From contig DTUW01000152.1 of assembly GCA_012963895.1 (NCBI GenBank), positions 1 through 16,063 on the forward strand: a stretch of DNA of 16,063 nt, written 5' to 3'. Of this stretch, positions 6,694-14,288 are shown in pieces. The notes beneath the pieces were generated by a model, which did not search any database, was not told where the DNA came from, and worked only from the letters and a program-made list of their open reading frames with translations. The stretch is from Campylobacterales bacterium. Its GTDB lineage: Bacteria > Campylobacterota > Campylobacteria > Campylobacterales > Thiovulaceae. A program made the position numbers and the translations under genes. The number at the start of each line of letters is the position of its first letter. The first letter of the stretch is position 1.

Positions 6694-7719
6694 CTATCTG
6701 AAAAAGTAATCCAAATCCAATAGGCTTGGTTGGTTCTTTTTGAGGAATATATAGGCTCTGATATTTGGTAGGGCTTCTGGTGAAATCTCTTCTAATATCT
6801 TTTCAGCCTCATCAACCATCTCTAAATTTAGTAGAGTGTATAGATACCCTTCAACAGCTTCATCATCTCTATTTAGAAGATGTTTGAAAATTTCTATTCT
6901 GAAATCTGGGATAATATGGCTATTTTTCAACACTTTTGCAAGTTCCAAATATCTATCGCGACTAAATGAGATTGAATCGAGTAGTTCAAAAATCTCCTCT
7001 TTGGTTAGAGATAGTCCATTCTCTTCTGCATCTATTCGAGATAGGATATTGAAAATTCCTTGAACATTGAGCCACTTATCATACCGCTTAATTGTAGAGT
7101 AGGTATTTACGAGACAGAGGGTATTGAAAGCCTCTATATAGAGTTCATCACTATAAAATCCCTTTTCCATCAAAATTGTTTCGGCTATATTAGGGTCTTG
7201 CTTCAAGCTGTTCCAGTAATTGAGTTCTTTGATTTTATATCCCAAACTACTATCTACCTCTACAACCTCTCCATTTTTGATAGCCACCAATGTTTTTACA
7301 ATGTCGTAGAATTTATTATATTTTGAAACCTCAGCACTGGCAACTAAATCTATTTTGGATACATTTATCAACTCTCCAATATCTTTGTATAGATTTGTCG
7401 TATAGTGAGGCTTATATCCTTCACCTATTTTCCCTTTCAAATTCATGAAAATAGCATCTTCAAGTTTCTTTAAATCTTGAGTTTGGTTGTGATGTTTTAT
7501 GAAATATATCAATTTGTAAAATATCATATGGAGGAGAGTAAAGACAAATAGAACTATTGCCGGAATCAGCACAGCTACCGCTACCGGCATATCAGGAATA
7601 TAGTATCCTTCGAAAAGTTCTATATTACCTGTATATGTTTGTGTTACAAATGCAAAAGTTGCCCAACCTATGGCTACAAATAAAGCAATTGAAGCAAAAA
7701 AGTATTGACGAATAGACAT
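6694..7719 (-). CDS. Uncharacterised two-helix membrane protein with helical cytoplasmic domain
   Basis: About 341 residues. Two ATG codons stand side by side (7722 and 7719). The second is preferred because AAGGAG (7730-7725) is only two bases from the first and five from the second. Two hydrophobic segments are visible, roughly residues 7-26 (IALFVAIGWATFAFV) and 45-65 (VAVAVLIPAIVLFVFTLLH). A basic stretch follows, so the large C-terminal part is probably cytoplasmic. That part looks helical, with TPR-like phrases such as AVEGYLYTLLNLEMVDEAE near the end, and has no recognisable enzyme motif. I recall similar genes next to dusB and dksA in other Campylobacterota but no function. Co-transcription with dksA is likely, since the ribosome site overlaps the dksA stop. 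Confidence 0.75.
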   Translation of the reverse strand: MSIRQYFFASIALFVAIGWATFAFVTQTYTGNIELFEGYYIPDMPVAVAVLIPAIVLFVFTLLHMIFYKLIYFIKHHNQTQDLKKLEDAIFMNLKGKIGEGYKPHYTTNLYKDIGELINVSKIDLVASAEVSKYNKFYDIVKTLVAIKNGEVVEVDSSLGYKIKELNYWNSLKQDPNIAETILMEKGFYSDELYIEAFNTLCLVNTYSTIKRYDKWLNVQGIFNILSRIDAEENGLSLTKEEIFELLDSISFSRDRYLELAKVLKNSHIIPDFRIEIFKHLLNRDDEAVEGYLYTLLNLEMVDEAEKILEEISPEALPNIRAYIFLKKNQPSLLDLDYFFR

Positions 7720-7728
7720 CATTTCTCC

Positions 7729-8091
7729 TTATTTTGATTTTTCTTCTTCTATCATCTCTCTACAACTTATACAATAGAGGGCGAATGGTTTTACAAGTAA
7801 TCTTTCAATAGGTATCTCATCTTGACACATTTCACAAACTCCAAACTCCTCTCTATTGTTCTCTATTTTATCTAATGCATGTTCTATTTCTTTCAATTCC
7901 TCTTTGCAGTGGTCTATTAGTAAAGCATATCTATGTCTCTCACTGCTCATAGAGGCAATATCCCCTTCATCTCTTATCTCTGACCTTTCTAATCCCATCA
8001 ATTCATCTCTTAAATGGTTGAGGTTAGTTTCAACTTCTCTTTTTGCATCTTCCAAAAGTTTTAAAAAGTGGTCTATATCCAATCTTTCCAT
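7729..8091 (-). CDS. dksA: DksA/TraR-family zinc-finger transcription factor
   Basis: A 120-residue protein: an N-terminal coiled coil, then a C4 zinc finger with Cys86, Cys89, Cys107 and Cys110 (C-x2-C-x17-C-x2-C). The coiled-coil tip carries RDEGDIAS, keeping the D-x-x-D-x-A signature (Asp41, Asp44). In E. coli DksA this signature reaches into the RNA polymerase secondary channel and works with ppGpp. A genuine stringent-response role is therefore plausible. All four cysteines are present, so it is not of the redox-altered low-cysteine type. The start ATG at 8091 follows AGGAAAAGAG and lies 9 bases from the rlmH stop. Proximity of rlmH and dksA is shared with Campylobacter jejuni, where accD follows; accD is absent here. 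Confidence 0.9.
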   Translation of the reverse strand: MERLDIDHFLKLLEDAKREVETNLNHLRDELMGLERSEIRDEGDIASMSSERHRYALLIDHCKEELKEIEHALDKIENNREEFGVCEMCQDEIPIERLLVKPFALYCISCREMIEEEKSK

Positions 8092-8099
8092 CTCTTTTC

Positions 8100-8567
8100 C
8101 TATTTGTGATAAGGGTGGTTGTGGTTTATTGTCAAAGCTCTATATATCTGCTCCAATAGAACAACCTTAGCTATCTTATGTCCCATTGTAAATTTCGAGA
8201 TACTTAGAACCAAATCCCCCCTATTTAGGAATGGTCTTTCAAAGCCGTAAGCACCTCCAATAAAAAAATTTACTTTGGGATTATCTAGAAAAATCTTAGC
8301 AAATTTTGCTGTTGTCATCTCTTTACCTGTTGGGTCTAAGATAATGTGATATTCTTCACTTTTGAAGTATTTTTCAAAAACCTTAGAGTAGCTCTCTTGA
8401 ATTTCTGAAACTATTCCCCTATGTTGTCTTTTCAAAATTTCTCTATTGATTATCTCTTGTTGGGCAATCTTTGCATATCTGGAAGAGAGTTTTATAAAGT
8501 GGTCTTCAATAGGTCTAAATTCATCTTTTTCACTTTTTCCAATGGAGTAGATATTTATCACATTCAT
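8100..8567 (-). CDS. rlmH: 23S rRNA (pseudouridine1915-N3)-methyltransferase RlmH
   Basis: A 155-residue SPOUT-class methyltransferase that methylates pseudouridine 1915 in helix 69 of 23S rRNA on assembled 70S ribosomes. The SAM-binding knot region is visible as FFIGGAYGFE (about 101-110). The characteristic C-terminus LEQIYRALTINHNHPYHK is intact. Length equals the usual family size. The start ATG overlaps the thiE stop as ATGA, so the two are translationally coupled. It is embedded in the minus-strand run between thiE and dksA. Identification is secure. Confidence 0.96.
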   Translation of the reverse strand: MNVINIYSIGKSEKDEFRPIEDHFIKLSSRYAKIAQQEIINREILKRQHRGIVSEIQESYSKVFEKYFKSEEYHIILDPTGKEMTTAKFAKIFLDNPKVNFFIGGAYGFERPFLNRGDLVLSISKFTMGHKIAKVVLLEQIYRALTINHNHPYHK

Positions 8568-9103
8568 AGCAATCCACTACCAATAACTCTATATTCAATA
8601 TTACGAAACCTGTCCGATAGCTTCACTCCTCCAATAACAGCTACTGGGTGTTTTGATAACTTGGCTAATTTCTCAACCTCATCACCCAAAACATTAGTTA
8701 CCTCTTTTGTCGATGAGGTGCGATAAGCTCCTAAACCGATATAGTCCAAATCGAAACTATTTGCCTCCTCTATCTCTTCTCTATTGTGGGTAGAGAGTCC
8801 CAATATTTTCCTACCTATCTTTTTTCGAATCTCCTCAACTGTTCCATACTTTTGCAAATCCTCCTGCCCAACATGGAAACCATCAACCAAATCGAGAAAT
8901 TCTAAATAGTCATTCAAAATGAGAGTTCCACTCCAAAACTTGCGAATAGTTCTAATATCCTCTTCTATCTCTCCAAAGTTTGGGATTTTGTTTCTATATT
9001 GGATAATTGCACCATTATGCATTTTCACTTTTTGGATAAATTGGGGAATTGAGATAGCTCGATTTTGCAACATCTCTTTATCACATAGAGCATATAGCTT
9101 CAT
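8564..9103 (-). CDS. thiE: Thiamine-phosphate synthase-like protein (ThiE/TenI superfamily)
   Basis: A 179-residue TIM-barrel protein, shorter than the usual roughly 200-210. Active-site features of ThiE are kept: QYRNK (35-39, for Q-L-R-D/E-K), the LND pair at 63-65, HVGQEDL at 77-83, GLSTHN at 102-107, the phosphate-loop region TSSTK at 129-133 and AVIGG near 155. ThiE joins HMP-pyrophosphate and thiazole phosphate to make thiamine phosphate. The sequence is diverged, and the C-terminal glycine/serine phosphate loop is replaced by RVIGSGLL, so a TenI-like or altered role is possible. No other thiamine gene is in the window. No thiamine riboswitch can be present: only three bases separate it from the upstream gene's stop codon. 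The 4-base overlap with rlmH implies coupling. Confidence 0.72.
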   Translation of the reverse strand: MKLYALCDKEMLQNRAISIPQFIQKVKMHNGAIIQYRNKIPNFGEIEEDIRTIRKFWSGTLILNDYLEFLDLVDGFHVGQEDLQKYGTVEEIRKKIGRKILGLSTHNREEIEEANSFDLDYIGLGAYRTSSTKEVTNVLGDEVEKLAKLSKHPVAVIGGVKLSDRFRNIEYRVIGSGLL

Positions 9104-9106
9104 AGA

Positions 9107-10195
9107 TTAGCCTCTATCTTCTAAGTAGCTTTTATAACTGATATTGCTCCACTCTTTCGTTTTATTTAGAAAATCTGAATAGCTTTTCCAAACCCTCTCA
9201 AAGTCTCTATTTTGAGATGCAAACTCCTCCATAAGTTTTTTACTCTCTTCCTTAGCCTTTTGAGTAACCTCATCGGGAAATTTGTCTATATATATCTCTC
9301 CCTCTCTCTTCAACTTCTCCAATGCTGAACTATTCTCGCTCTGGAAATTGTAGAGCATATTGGAATTTAGTTCATTAGATGCCATCTCTATTATTGCCTG
9401 TTGCTCTTTGGAGAGTTTATTCCAAGAGTGTTTATTAAAAGTAAGCTCCAAAATAGAACCCGGTTCAGCCCAACCACTATAATAGTATTTAGCCACCTTA
9501 TAGAAGCCCATGCTAATATCCAGAGCTGGACCAACCCACTCAGCAGCATCTATCATACCTCTCTCTAAGGCGGTAAATATCTCACCAGCAGGTAATAGAA
9601 TTGGATTTACTCCAAGTCTTGAAAAGAGTTCGCCTCCAAGTCCAGGAATTCTCATTTTCAACCCCTGCAAGTCGGCGAGAGACTCTATTTTTTTTCTAAA
9701 CCACCCTCCCATCTGAGGACCTGTATTCCCTCCAAGTAGAGGATATAGGTTATATCTATCGTAAATCTCTCTCCATAACTCTAAACCGCCTCCATTTTTA
9801 AACCAGCTCATAGTTTCAATTGGAGACATACCAAATGGAACACCTCCAAATATCGATAGAGCTATATTTTTACCTTTCCAATAGTAAGGACCAGAGTGGA
9901 ATATATCTATATTTCCCGATGAGGTGGCATCAAAGACGGCAAGAGCTGGGACTAATCTATTTTTTCCATAGACCTCTATCTCAATTGAACCGCCACTAGC
10001 CTCTTTGACTCTCTTGGCAAACTCCACCACCCCTGTTCCCATAATAGGAAAGTTATCAGGCCAACTGGTAGCGAGTTTGAGGCGAACTTTTCTATTTCGG
10101 TTGATATTGATATTTTTATCTTCAAATTGCGATTTACTACAACCGCCAACGAGGGTTGCACCTGCTAAAAGTGTGATGAAATTTCGTCTATCCAC
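9107..10195 (-). CDS. TRAP transporter substrate-binding lipoprotein, DctP family (2-oxoacid type)
   Basis: A 362-residue periplasmic binding protein. It starts MDRRNFITLLAGATLVGGC, which combines a twin-arginine-like motif (DRRNF) with a lipobox and Cys19. The protein is probably exported by Tat and anchored to a membrane. DctP-family features are the LKLATSWP start of the mature domain, a GGNTGPQMGGWFRKKI segment and the carboxylate-binding Arg in GLKMRIPG (about Arg182). The QMGGWF region recalls TakP-like proteins that bind 2-oxo or monocarboxylic acids. The ligand is inferred, not shown. No DctQ or DctM membrane subunits lie in the window, which is unusual because these are normally adjacent. 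The GTG start overlaps the upstream TAG by one base. Confidence 0.85.
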   Translation of the reverse strand: MDRRNFITLLAGATLVGGCSKSQFEDKNININRNRKVRLKLATSWPDNFPIMGTGVVEFAKRVKEASGGSIEIEVYGKNRLVPALAVFDATSSGNIDIFHSGPYYWKGKNIALSIFGGVPFGMSPIETMSWFKNGGGLELWREIYDRYNLYPLLGGNTGPQMGGWFRKKIESLADLQGLKMRIPGLGGELFSRLGVNPILLPAGEIFTALERGMIDAAEWVGPALDISMGFYKVAKYYYSGWAEPGSILELTFNKHSWNKLSKEQQAIIEMASNELNSNMLYNFQSENSSALEKLKREGEIYIDKFPDEVTQKAKEESKKLMEEFASQNRDFERVWKSYSDFLNKTKEWSNISYKSYLEDRG

Positions 10196-11160
10196 TAATT
10201 TTCCTTGTCAAACTTAGTAAATTTATTGGCTTTTATTACAATTCTCAATCTTCTAACATATTCATCTCTGAGTTCTGAATAGACTTTCAGATATTGGATT
10301 AGCTCATATGGGTCATCGGTCTCCATTCGAGCTTTTCGAAACTCTTCATATTTTGGACTTCTACCGAGAATTAGCATATAGTCATCTACCGACTCAACAT
10401 ATGAGTCATACTTTTTCAGATAGACCCCGTTTGAACCTCTCGCCTTAATTCGTTCCTCATTCTCATCAAACGACCAGATACCAAAAATATTGCTACCTTC
10501 TCTAAAAAATCGAGAAGTCCCCCAACCGCTCTCCAATGCTGCCTGTGCCAATATTACACTGATTGGGTGGGGTTTGACAGCGAGAATTAGTTTATCTATA
10601 TCTCTATCTTGTATTCGATATAGCTTGTATAGATTATCTAAATATTCCCTATCAGACTCTGTAAGGTTGGAATCTTTCAGCTCTAAGAGATTTTTATATG
10701 TAACCATTAGCCTATCTCTGCTCTCCTTGATTGCAGGTAGAACTAGTTCTATAAATCTTCTCTTTTTCTCTTTTGTGGATAGTTTTCTCAAATCATCTTT
10801 TTCATCTCTACTCTTTACTTTGTATCTTTTTTGAAGAGAATCGAAATCTATTTTTGGATTTATCGCTAGGAACTGCTCCTCTTTCTCTTCACATTTGGGT
10901 TGTGGGAGATTCTCAACCTCATCGGGTTTCTCCTCTTTTTTAGTTTTTATAGTGTTTTCATCTATTATCTGATTATCAAAAGTTACCAAATCATCATCAA
11001 TTATCTCATTTCTGTTTTTTGTAAATTGGTCTTCTGATTTGAGAGATACAAGTTCAGCCATAACTTTATTTAAACGAGAATTCAAATCGATTGAAGCATA
11101 GAGGGCAATTAGAAAGGCTATAAAAAAGGTGTAAAAACCATATTTTTCAATTTGTTTCAT
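10195..11160 (-). CDS. Bax-like membrane-anchored glucosaminidase
   Basis: A 321-residue protein with one N-terminal membrane segment (about 8-22, FYTFFIAFLIALYA). A low-complexity acidic and lysine-rich linker (about 40-100) follows, then a C-terminal domain of the Bax/GH73 glucosaminidase family. The catalytic glutamate is expected in QAALESGWGTS (Glu210), followed by the conserved SNIFGIWSF. The YVESVDDYMLILGRSPKYEEFR segment is also typical. From family knowledge it cleaves N-acetylglucosaminyl bonds in peptidoglycan at the periplasmic face. The ribosome site is weak (GGGAT). It heads the minus-strand run and shares a TAGTG junction with the TRAP gene. Function in wall remodelling or cell shape is inferred. 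Confidence 0.85.
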   Translation of the reverse strand: MKQIEKYGFYTFFIAFLIALYASIDLNSRLNKVMAELVSLKSEDQFTKNRNEIIDDDLVTFDNQIIDENTIKTKKEEKPDEVENLPQPKCEEKEEQFLAINPKIDFDSLQKRYKVKSRDEKDDLRKLSTKEKKRRFIELVLPAIKESRDRLMVTYKNLLELKDSNLTESDREYLDNLYKLYRIQDRDIDKLILAVKPHPISVILAQAALESGWGTSRFFREGSNIFGIWSFDENEERIKARGSNGVYLKKYDSYVESVDDYMLILGRSPKYEEFRKARMETDDPYELIQYLKVYSELRDEYVRRLRIVIKANKFTKFDKEN

Positions 11161-11194
11161 AAGTAATCCCGTTTAAATTCTTTGAAATTACACA

Positions 11195-11203
11195 ATATTA
11201 TCA
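11195..11203 (-). promoter_or_regulatory. Candidate extended -10 promoter of the bax-to-dusB operon
   Basis: On the minus strand the sequence reads TGATAATAT, which fits an extended -10 element, about 35 bases upstream of the ATG at 11160. No -35 hexamer is evident, as is common in Campylobacterota. It is the only sizeable upstream gap for the seven genes that follow. Confidence 0.4.
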
Positions 11204-11226
11204 TATTTCAATTTGAAGGAGGAGAG

Positions 11227-11239
11227 GGGGAAATTCCCC
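11227..11239. other. Short GC palindrome GGGGAAATTCCCC downstream of purE
   Basis: A small hairpin-capable palindrome 20 bases past the purE stop, between purE and the Bax-like gene, both leftward. On the minus strand it is followed by CTCTCCTCC rather than a T tract, so it is not a convincing intrinsic terminator. It might weakly punctuate purE transcription or be an operator. Confidence 0.3.
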
Positions 11240-11258
11240 AAAAATAGAGAAGGAAAAA

Positions 11259-11750
11259 TTATAGAAGGACTTCTATCTCCTTAGAATCGTGTTCAACTTT
11301 TTGAACTTGTAAAAATCTATCTTCTTTCAACTTTTCAGCCAACTCTTTATTGTTCAAAGATAGGATTTGTATAGCTAAATATGCACTATTTTTAGCTCCT
11401 GCTTTACCGATAGCAACAGTTGCTACTGGCATACCACCGGGCATCTGAACAGTAGAAAGCAAAGCATCTTGACCATTGAGACTTGCATCAAGAGGAACAC
11501 CTATGACAGGTTTAGTAGTTATAGAAGCAATAGCACCTGCAAGGTGAGCAGCCATTCCAGCACCGGCTATAAATACTTTTGCCCCTCTATTTTCTGCATC
11601 TTGAACATACTTCTTAGTTCGTTCAGGAGTTCTATGAGCCGATGAGATAATCAATTCATATTTCACTCCAAATTTTTCAAGGGTTTCAGCTGTAACCTTC
11701 ATAGTAGAATAGTCCGACTTACTACCCATAATAATAGAAACAAATTCCAT
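11259..11750 (-). CDS. purE: 5-(carboxyamino)imidazole ribonucleotide mutase, class I PurE
   Basis: A 163-residue enzyme converting N5-CAIR to CAIR in purine synthesis, cytoplasmic and usually octameric. Motifs are GSKSDYSTM near the N-terminus, ISSAHRTPERT, the AGAGMAAHLAGA loop, and STVQMPGGMPVATVAIG. These are the class I bacterial signatures, in which the partner carboxylase is PurK; purK is not in the window. The ATG follows AGGAAT. It is a single-gene unit, divergent from purT across about 66 bases, placing two purine genes under one intergenic control region. Confidence 0.96.
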   Translation of the reverse strand: MEFVSIIMGSKSDYSTMKVTAETLEKFGVKYELIISSAHRTPERTKKYVQDAENRGAKVFIAGAGMAAHLAGAIASITTKPVIGVPLDASLNGQDALLSTVQMPGGMPVATVAIGKAGAKNSAYLAIQILSLNNKELAEKLKEDRFLQVQKVEHDSKEIEVLL

Positions 11751-11774
11751 AACTATTCCTAATTTTTAGTTGAA

Positions 11775-11780
11775 ATTATA
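11775..11780 (-). promoter_or_regulatory. Candidate purE -10 box (perfect TATAAT)
   Basis: The minus strand reads TATAAT, 25 bases upstream of the purE ATG, giving a predicted leader of about 17 bases. It overlaps the region used by the divergent purT promoter. No clear -35 and no purine-repressor-like palindrome was seen. Confidence 0.45.
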
Positions 11781-11785
11781 TAGAG

Positions 11786-11791
11786 TAAAAT
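11786..11791 (+). promoter_or_regulatory. Candidate purT -10 box
   Basis: TAAAAT lies 26 bases before the purT ATG at 11817. A TTGAAA at 11770-11775 is too close to be its -35. The assignment is by position and composition only. Confidence 0.35.
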
Positions 11792-11816
11792 AGCGAAATT
11801 TAGAAAAGGATTGCAA

Positions 11817-12974
11817 ATGGTTTTTACTTCTCCATTAAAAAGCAATAGTATAAAAATTATGTTACTCGGTAGCGGAGAGTTGGGAAAAGAGGTAGCAATA
11901 GAGGCTCAAAGGCTTGGACTTGAAGTAGTGGCGGTAGATAGATATGAAAATGCACCAGCTCACTTAGTGGCTCATCGTCAATATACTATTGACATGAAAA
12001 ACCGCGAACAACTTTTAGAGGTGATAGAAAGAGAAAAGCCTAACTATATTCTGCCTGAGATTGAAGCTATCAATATCGATGCCCTCTTAGAAGCTGAACA
12101 GAGAGGTTTTCATGTAATTCCAAATGCTAAGGCTGTCCATCTTACAATGAACAGAAAGAATATTAGAAAATTTGCTAGTGAAGATTTGGGGCTACCTACA
12201 AGTAGATACTTTTTTGTAAAGAGCTTAGAAGAACTCCGCAAAGCCTCTCAGGAGATAGGTTTCCCTGTTGTGATTAAGCCTGTAATGAGTTCATCTGGAC
12301 ACGGTCAATCAATTGCAAAAAGTGAAGCCGACTTAGAAAAGTCGTGGGAGATTGCAAAAGAGGCACGGGGGGATAGTAGTGAATTGATAGTAGAGGAGTT
12401 TATCAATTTCGACTATGAGATTACCTTACTCACTATTAGGAATGGAAAAGAGACCACTTTCTGCGAACCGATAGGACATATTCAGAAAGATGGAGACTAT
12501 ATATTTTCTTGGCAACCTATGGAGATGAGTGATATTGCAAAAGAACGAGCAAAAGAGATAGCTAAGAGGATAACTGATGGTTTAGGTGGTCGCGGTATTT
12601 TTGGAGTTGAACTATTTGTTAAAGGTGATGAGGTCTATTTTTCAGAGGTTAGCCCTCGTCCTCACGATACAGGAATGGTAACTATGATAACTCAATCCCA
12701 AAGTGAGTTTGCCCTCCATATTCGAGCTGTCCTAGGATTACCTACTGATTTCGTATTCTACGGTCCCGGAGTTAGTGGAGCTTTCAAAACTTCTCAGGAA
12801 TCTTTTTCTCCAACCATTGAAGTTCCAGAGGAGCTATTCTCCAAAAATTCTCTATTTCGAGTCTTTGGAAAACCTGAGGCTCATAAAGGGCGACGAATGG
12901 GAGTGGTTCTAATTTTCGATGAGGTTGAGAAGGGACTTGAACAGGCTAAAAAGTTGGTAAGTTCTATAAGATGA
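11817..12974 (+). CDS. purT: Formate-dependent phosphoribosylglycinamide formyltransferase
   Basis: A 385-residue ATP-grasp enzyme making formyl-GAR from GAR, formate and ATP, the folate-independent third step of purine synthesis. Signatures are [19 protein letters not shown] (from about 14), the [14 protein letters not shown] segment, [10 protein letters not shown], the ATP-grasp loop in [13 protein letters not shown] and [16 protein letters not shown] near the metal/ATP site. The ATG at 11817 is chosen over the in-frame TTG at 11811 because AAAAGGA at 11804-11810 is correctly spaced from it. It heads a plus-strand run with the cyclase-family gene (ATGA overlap) and the HAD gene. Full length; no oddities. 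Confidence 0.96.
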   Translation: MVFTSPLKSNSIKIMLLGSGELGKEVAIEAQRLGLEVVAVDRYENAPAHLVAHRQYTIDMKNREQLLEVIEREKPNYILPEIEAINIDALLEAEQRGFHVIPNAKAVHLTMNRKNIRKFASEDLGLPTSRYFFVKSLEELRKASQEIGFPVVIKPVMSSSGHGQSIAKSEADLEKSWEIAKEARGDSSELIVEEFINFDYEITLLTIRNGKETTFCEPIGHIQKDGDYIFSWQPMEMSDIAKERAKEIAKRITDGLGGRGIFGVELFVKGDEVYFSEVSPRPHDTGMVTMITQSQSEFALHIRAVLGLPTDFVFYGPGVSGAFKTSQESFSPTIEVPEELFSKNSLFRVFGKPEAHKGRRMGVVLIFDEVEKGLEQAKKLVSSIR

Positions 12975-13645
12975 GAACTAAAAAATATCTCTCCTATCTT
13001 TTGAATTCTGAAACTCCAACCTATGGCAATAGAGAGAAATTGGAGATTTTCAAAAAGAGCGATATATCAAAAGGGGATATTGCTAATAATAGTTCTATTT
13101 CCACCACTCTCCATATTGGAACTCATATCGATATGCCTTACCATTTCTACCAAGAGGGGCAGACGATAGAGGATTTCGATATAGATTTTTGGAACTTTTC
13201 CAAGCCTCTATTTTTGGAGATAAAACCAAAAGGGTTGCTAATTTTCGATGAGGTGGTGGAGAAGTTAGAGAAGATAGAGAATAGGAATGAATATGATATT
13301 TTGATAGTGAAAACTGGTATCTGCTATATCCGAAACGACGAGAGATATTGGAAATTGAACTATGGATTTTCAGCCGAACTACATGACTACCTCATCGACA
13401 AATTTCCAAATATTAGAGTTTTCGGTTTCGACTCTATCTCTATTTCCAGTTTTCAAAATCGAGAAGAGGGGAGAAAAGCTCACAAGAGATTTTTAAATCC
13501 AGAAAAACCTATCTTGATAGTGGAGGATATGGATTTGCAGAAGGTGAAAAATATCTATTCAATTGAAATATCTCCTCTACGAGTTGCAAAGAGCGACGGG
13601 CTACCCTGCACGATAGTAGGAGAGGTTGAACTAAATGAAGATTGA
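12971..13645 (+). CDS. Cyclase-family metal-dependent hydrolase (kynurenine formamidase-like fold)
   Basis: A 224-residue protein of the putative cyclase family (PF04199-like). The metal-binding signature [11 protein letters not shown] is at about 48-58 (H-x-G-T-H-x-D-x-P-x-H). Later, [10 protein letters not shown] and [18 protein letters not shown] match the usual second half of the fold. Known members include kynurenine formamidase, isatin hydrolase and polyketide-type cyclases; all use a metal, often zinc or manganese, to open or close amide-like bonds. No tryptophan-degradation gene is nearby, so the substrate is unknown. I recall cyclase-family genes paired with HAD phosphatases in surface-polysaccharide loci of other bacteria, which fits the next gene but is only an inference. 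The start overlaps purT as ATGA, and the end overlaps the HAD gene by 11 bases. Confidence 0.82.
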   Translation: MRTKKYLSYLLNSETPTYGNREKLEIFKKSDISKGDIANNSSISTTLHIGTHIDMPYHFYQEGQTIEDFDIDFWNFSKPLFLEIKPKGLLIFDEVVEKLEKIENRNEYDILIVKTGICYIRNDERYWKLNYGFSAELHDYLIDKFPNIRVFGFDSISISSFQNREEGRKAHKRFLNPEKPILIVEDMDLQKVKNIYSIEISPLRVAKSDGLPCTIVGEVELNED

Positions 13646-14288
13646 GACTATTCTATTTGACTTTGACGGGGTGATATTGGATTCTCTCCAAATCAAAGAG
13701 TTTGGATTTCGTGAAATATTTCGAGAATTTCCAAATGAACAGGTAGAACGACTGATTCAGTTTCACCGCCAAAATGGCGGTATCTCTCGATTTGTGAAGA
13801 TAAGATATTTCTTTGAAACTATCCTAAACCGAACTATTTCAGATAGTGAAGTGATGCAGTATGCCGATAGATTTTCAAGGATTGTAATAGAGGAGTTGGA
13901 AAATAGTAGATACCTAATCCCTGAAACTATCCAATTTTTAGAAAAGATATATAGAAGTTGTAACCTCCATATAGTTTCAGGGGCTGAGGAGAATGAATTG
14001 AGGTATCTTGCGGATAAATTGGGAGTATCGAAATATTTCATCACAATCGAAGGCTCTCCAACTCCAAAAGGGGAGCTAGTTCGCAATATTTTGGAAAGAT
14101 ACAACTATTCTAAGGAGAAGACTAGACTAATTGGAGATTCGATAAATGACTATCAAGCTTCTAAGGAGAATGGAATTAGATTTTTCGGGTTCAACAATAG
14201 AGAATTGCAAAAATTGGAGGATATTGAGTATATAGAGAGTTTTGACCTAATTTTGAACTCTTCTAACTTTTGCACCAAGAGCGGTTAG
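13635..14288 (+). CDS. HAD-superfamily phosphatase (phosphoglycolate phosphatase-like)
   Basis: A 217-residue HAD hydrolase with a helical cap. Motif I is DFDGVILDS (residues 9-17, nucleophile Asp9 and acid Asp11). Motif II is the serine in [11 protein letters not shown], motif III the lysine in SPTPKGELV, and motif IV the acidic pair in [12 protein letters not shown]. All four are intact, so it is probably an active phosphomonoesterase; the substrate is not predictable. The start ATG overlaps the cyclase-family gene by 11 bases, so the two are coupled. The last 42 bases overlap the end of murA on the opposite strand. The C-terminal tail [11 protein letters not shown] is encoded by murA antisense and is probably a read-through extension. 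Confidence 0.87.
   Translation: MKIETILFDFDGVILDSLQIKEFGFREIFREFPNEQVERLIQFHRQNGGISRFVKIRYFFETILNRTISDSEVMQYADRFSRIVIEELENSRYLIPETIQFLEKIYRSCNLHIVSGAEENELRYLADKLGVSKYFITIEGSPTPKGELVRNILERYNYSKEKTRLIGDSINDYQASKENGIRFFGFNNRELQKLEDIEYIESFDLILNSSNFCTKSG

Larger units (their letters stand above)
662..13396. repeat. Dispersed 8-mer GATGAGGT, 15 copies on both strands
   Basis: Copies reading GATGAGGT on the plus strand begin at 662, 3286, 4173, 8712, 9918, 12627, 12918 and 13247. Copies on the minus strand (ACCTCATC on plus) begin at 864, 4091, 6467, 8676, 9267, 10916 and 13389. Ten of the 15 are preceded by C, often within a T/C-rich run (YCGATGAGGT). Ten encode Asp-Glu-Val in sense; the other five are antisense to their gene and read Pro-His-Leu, Thr-Ser-Ser or x-Leu-Ile. 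At roughly 35% GC, fewer than one copy is expected in 16 kb. All counts are by eye. Function unknown; see findings. Confidence 0.6.

Noticed and set aside
13765..13781. ACCGCCA-AAA-TGGCGGT hairpin inside the HAD gene
   Set aside because: It is perfect and GC-rich but encodes an ordinary in-frame segment (H-R-Q-N-G-G), and nothing suggests regulation there.
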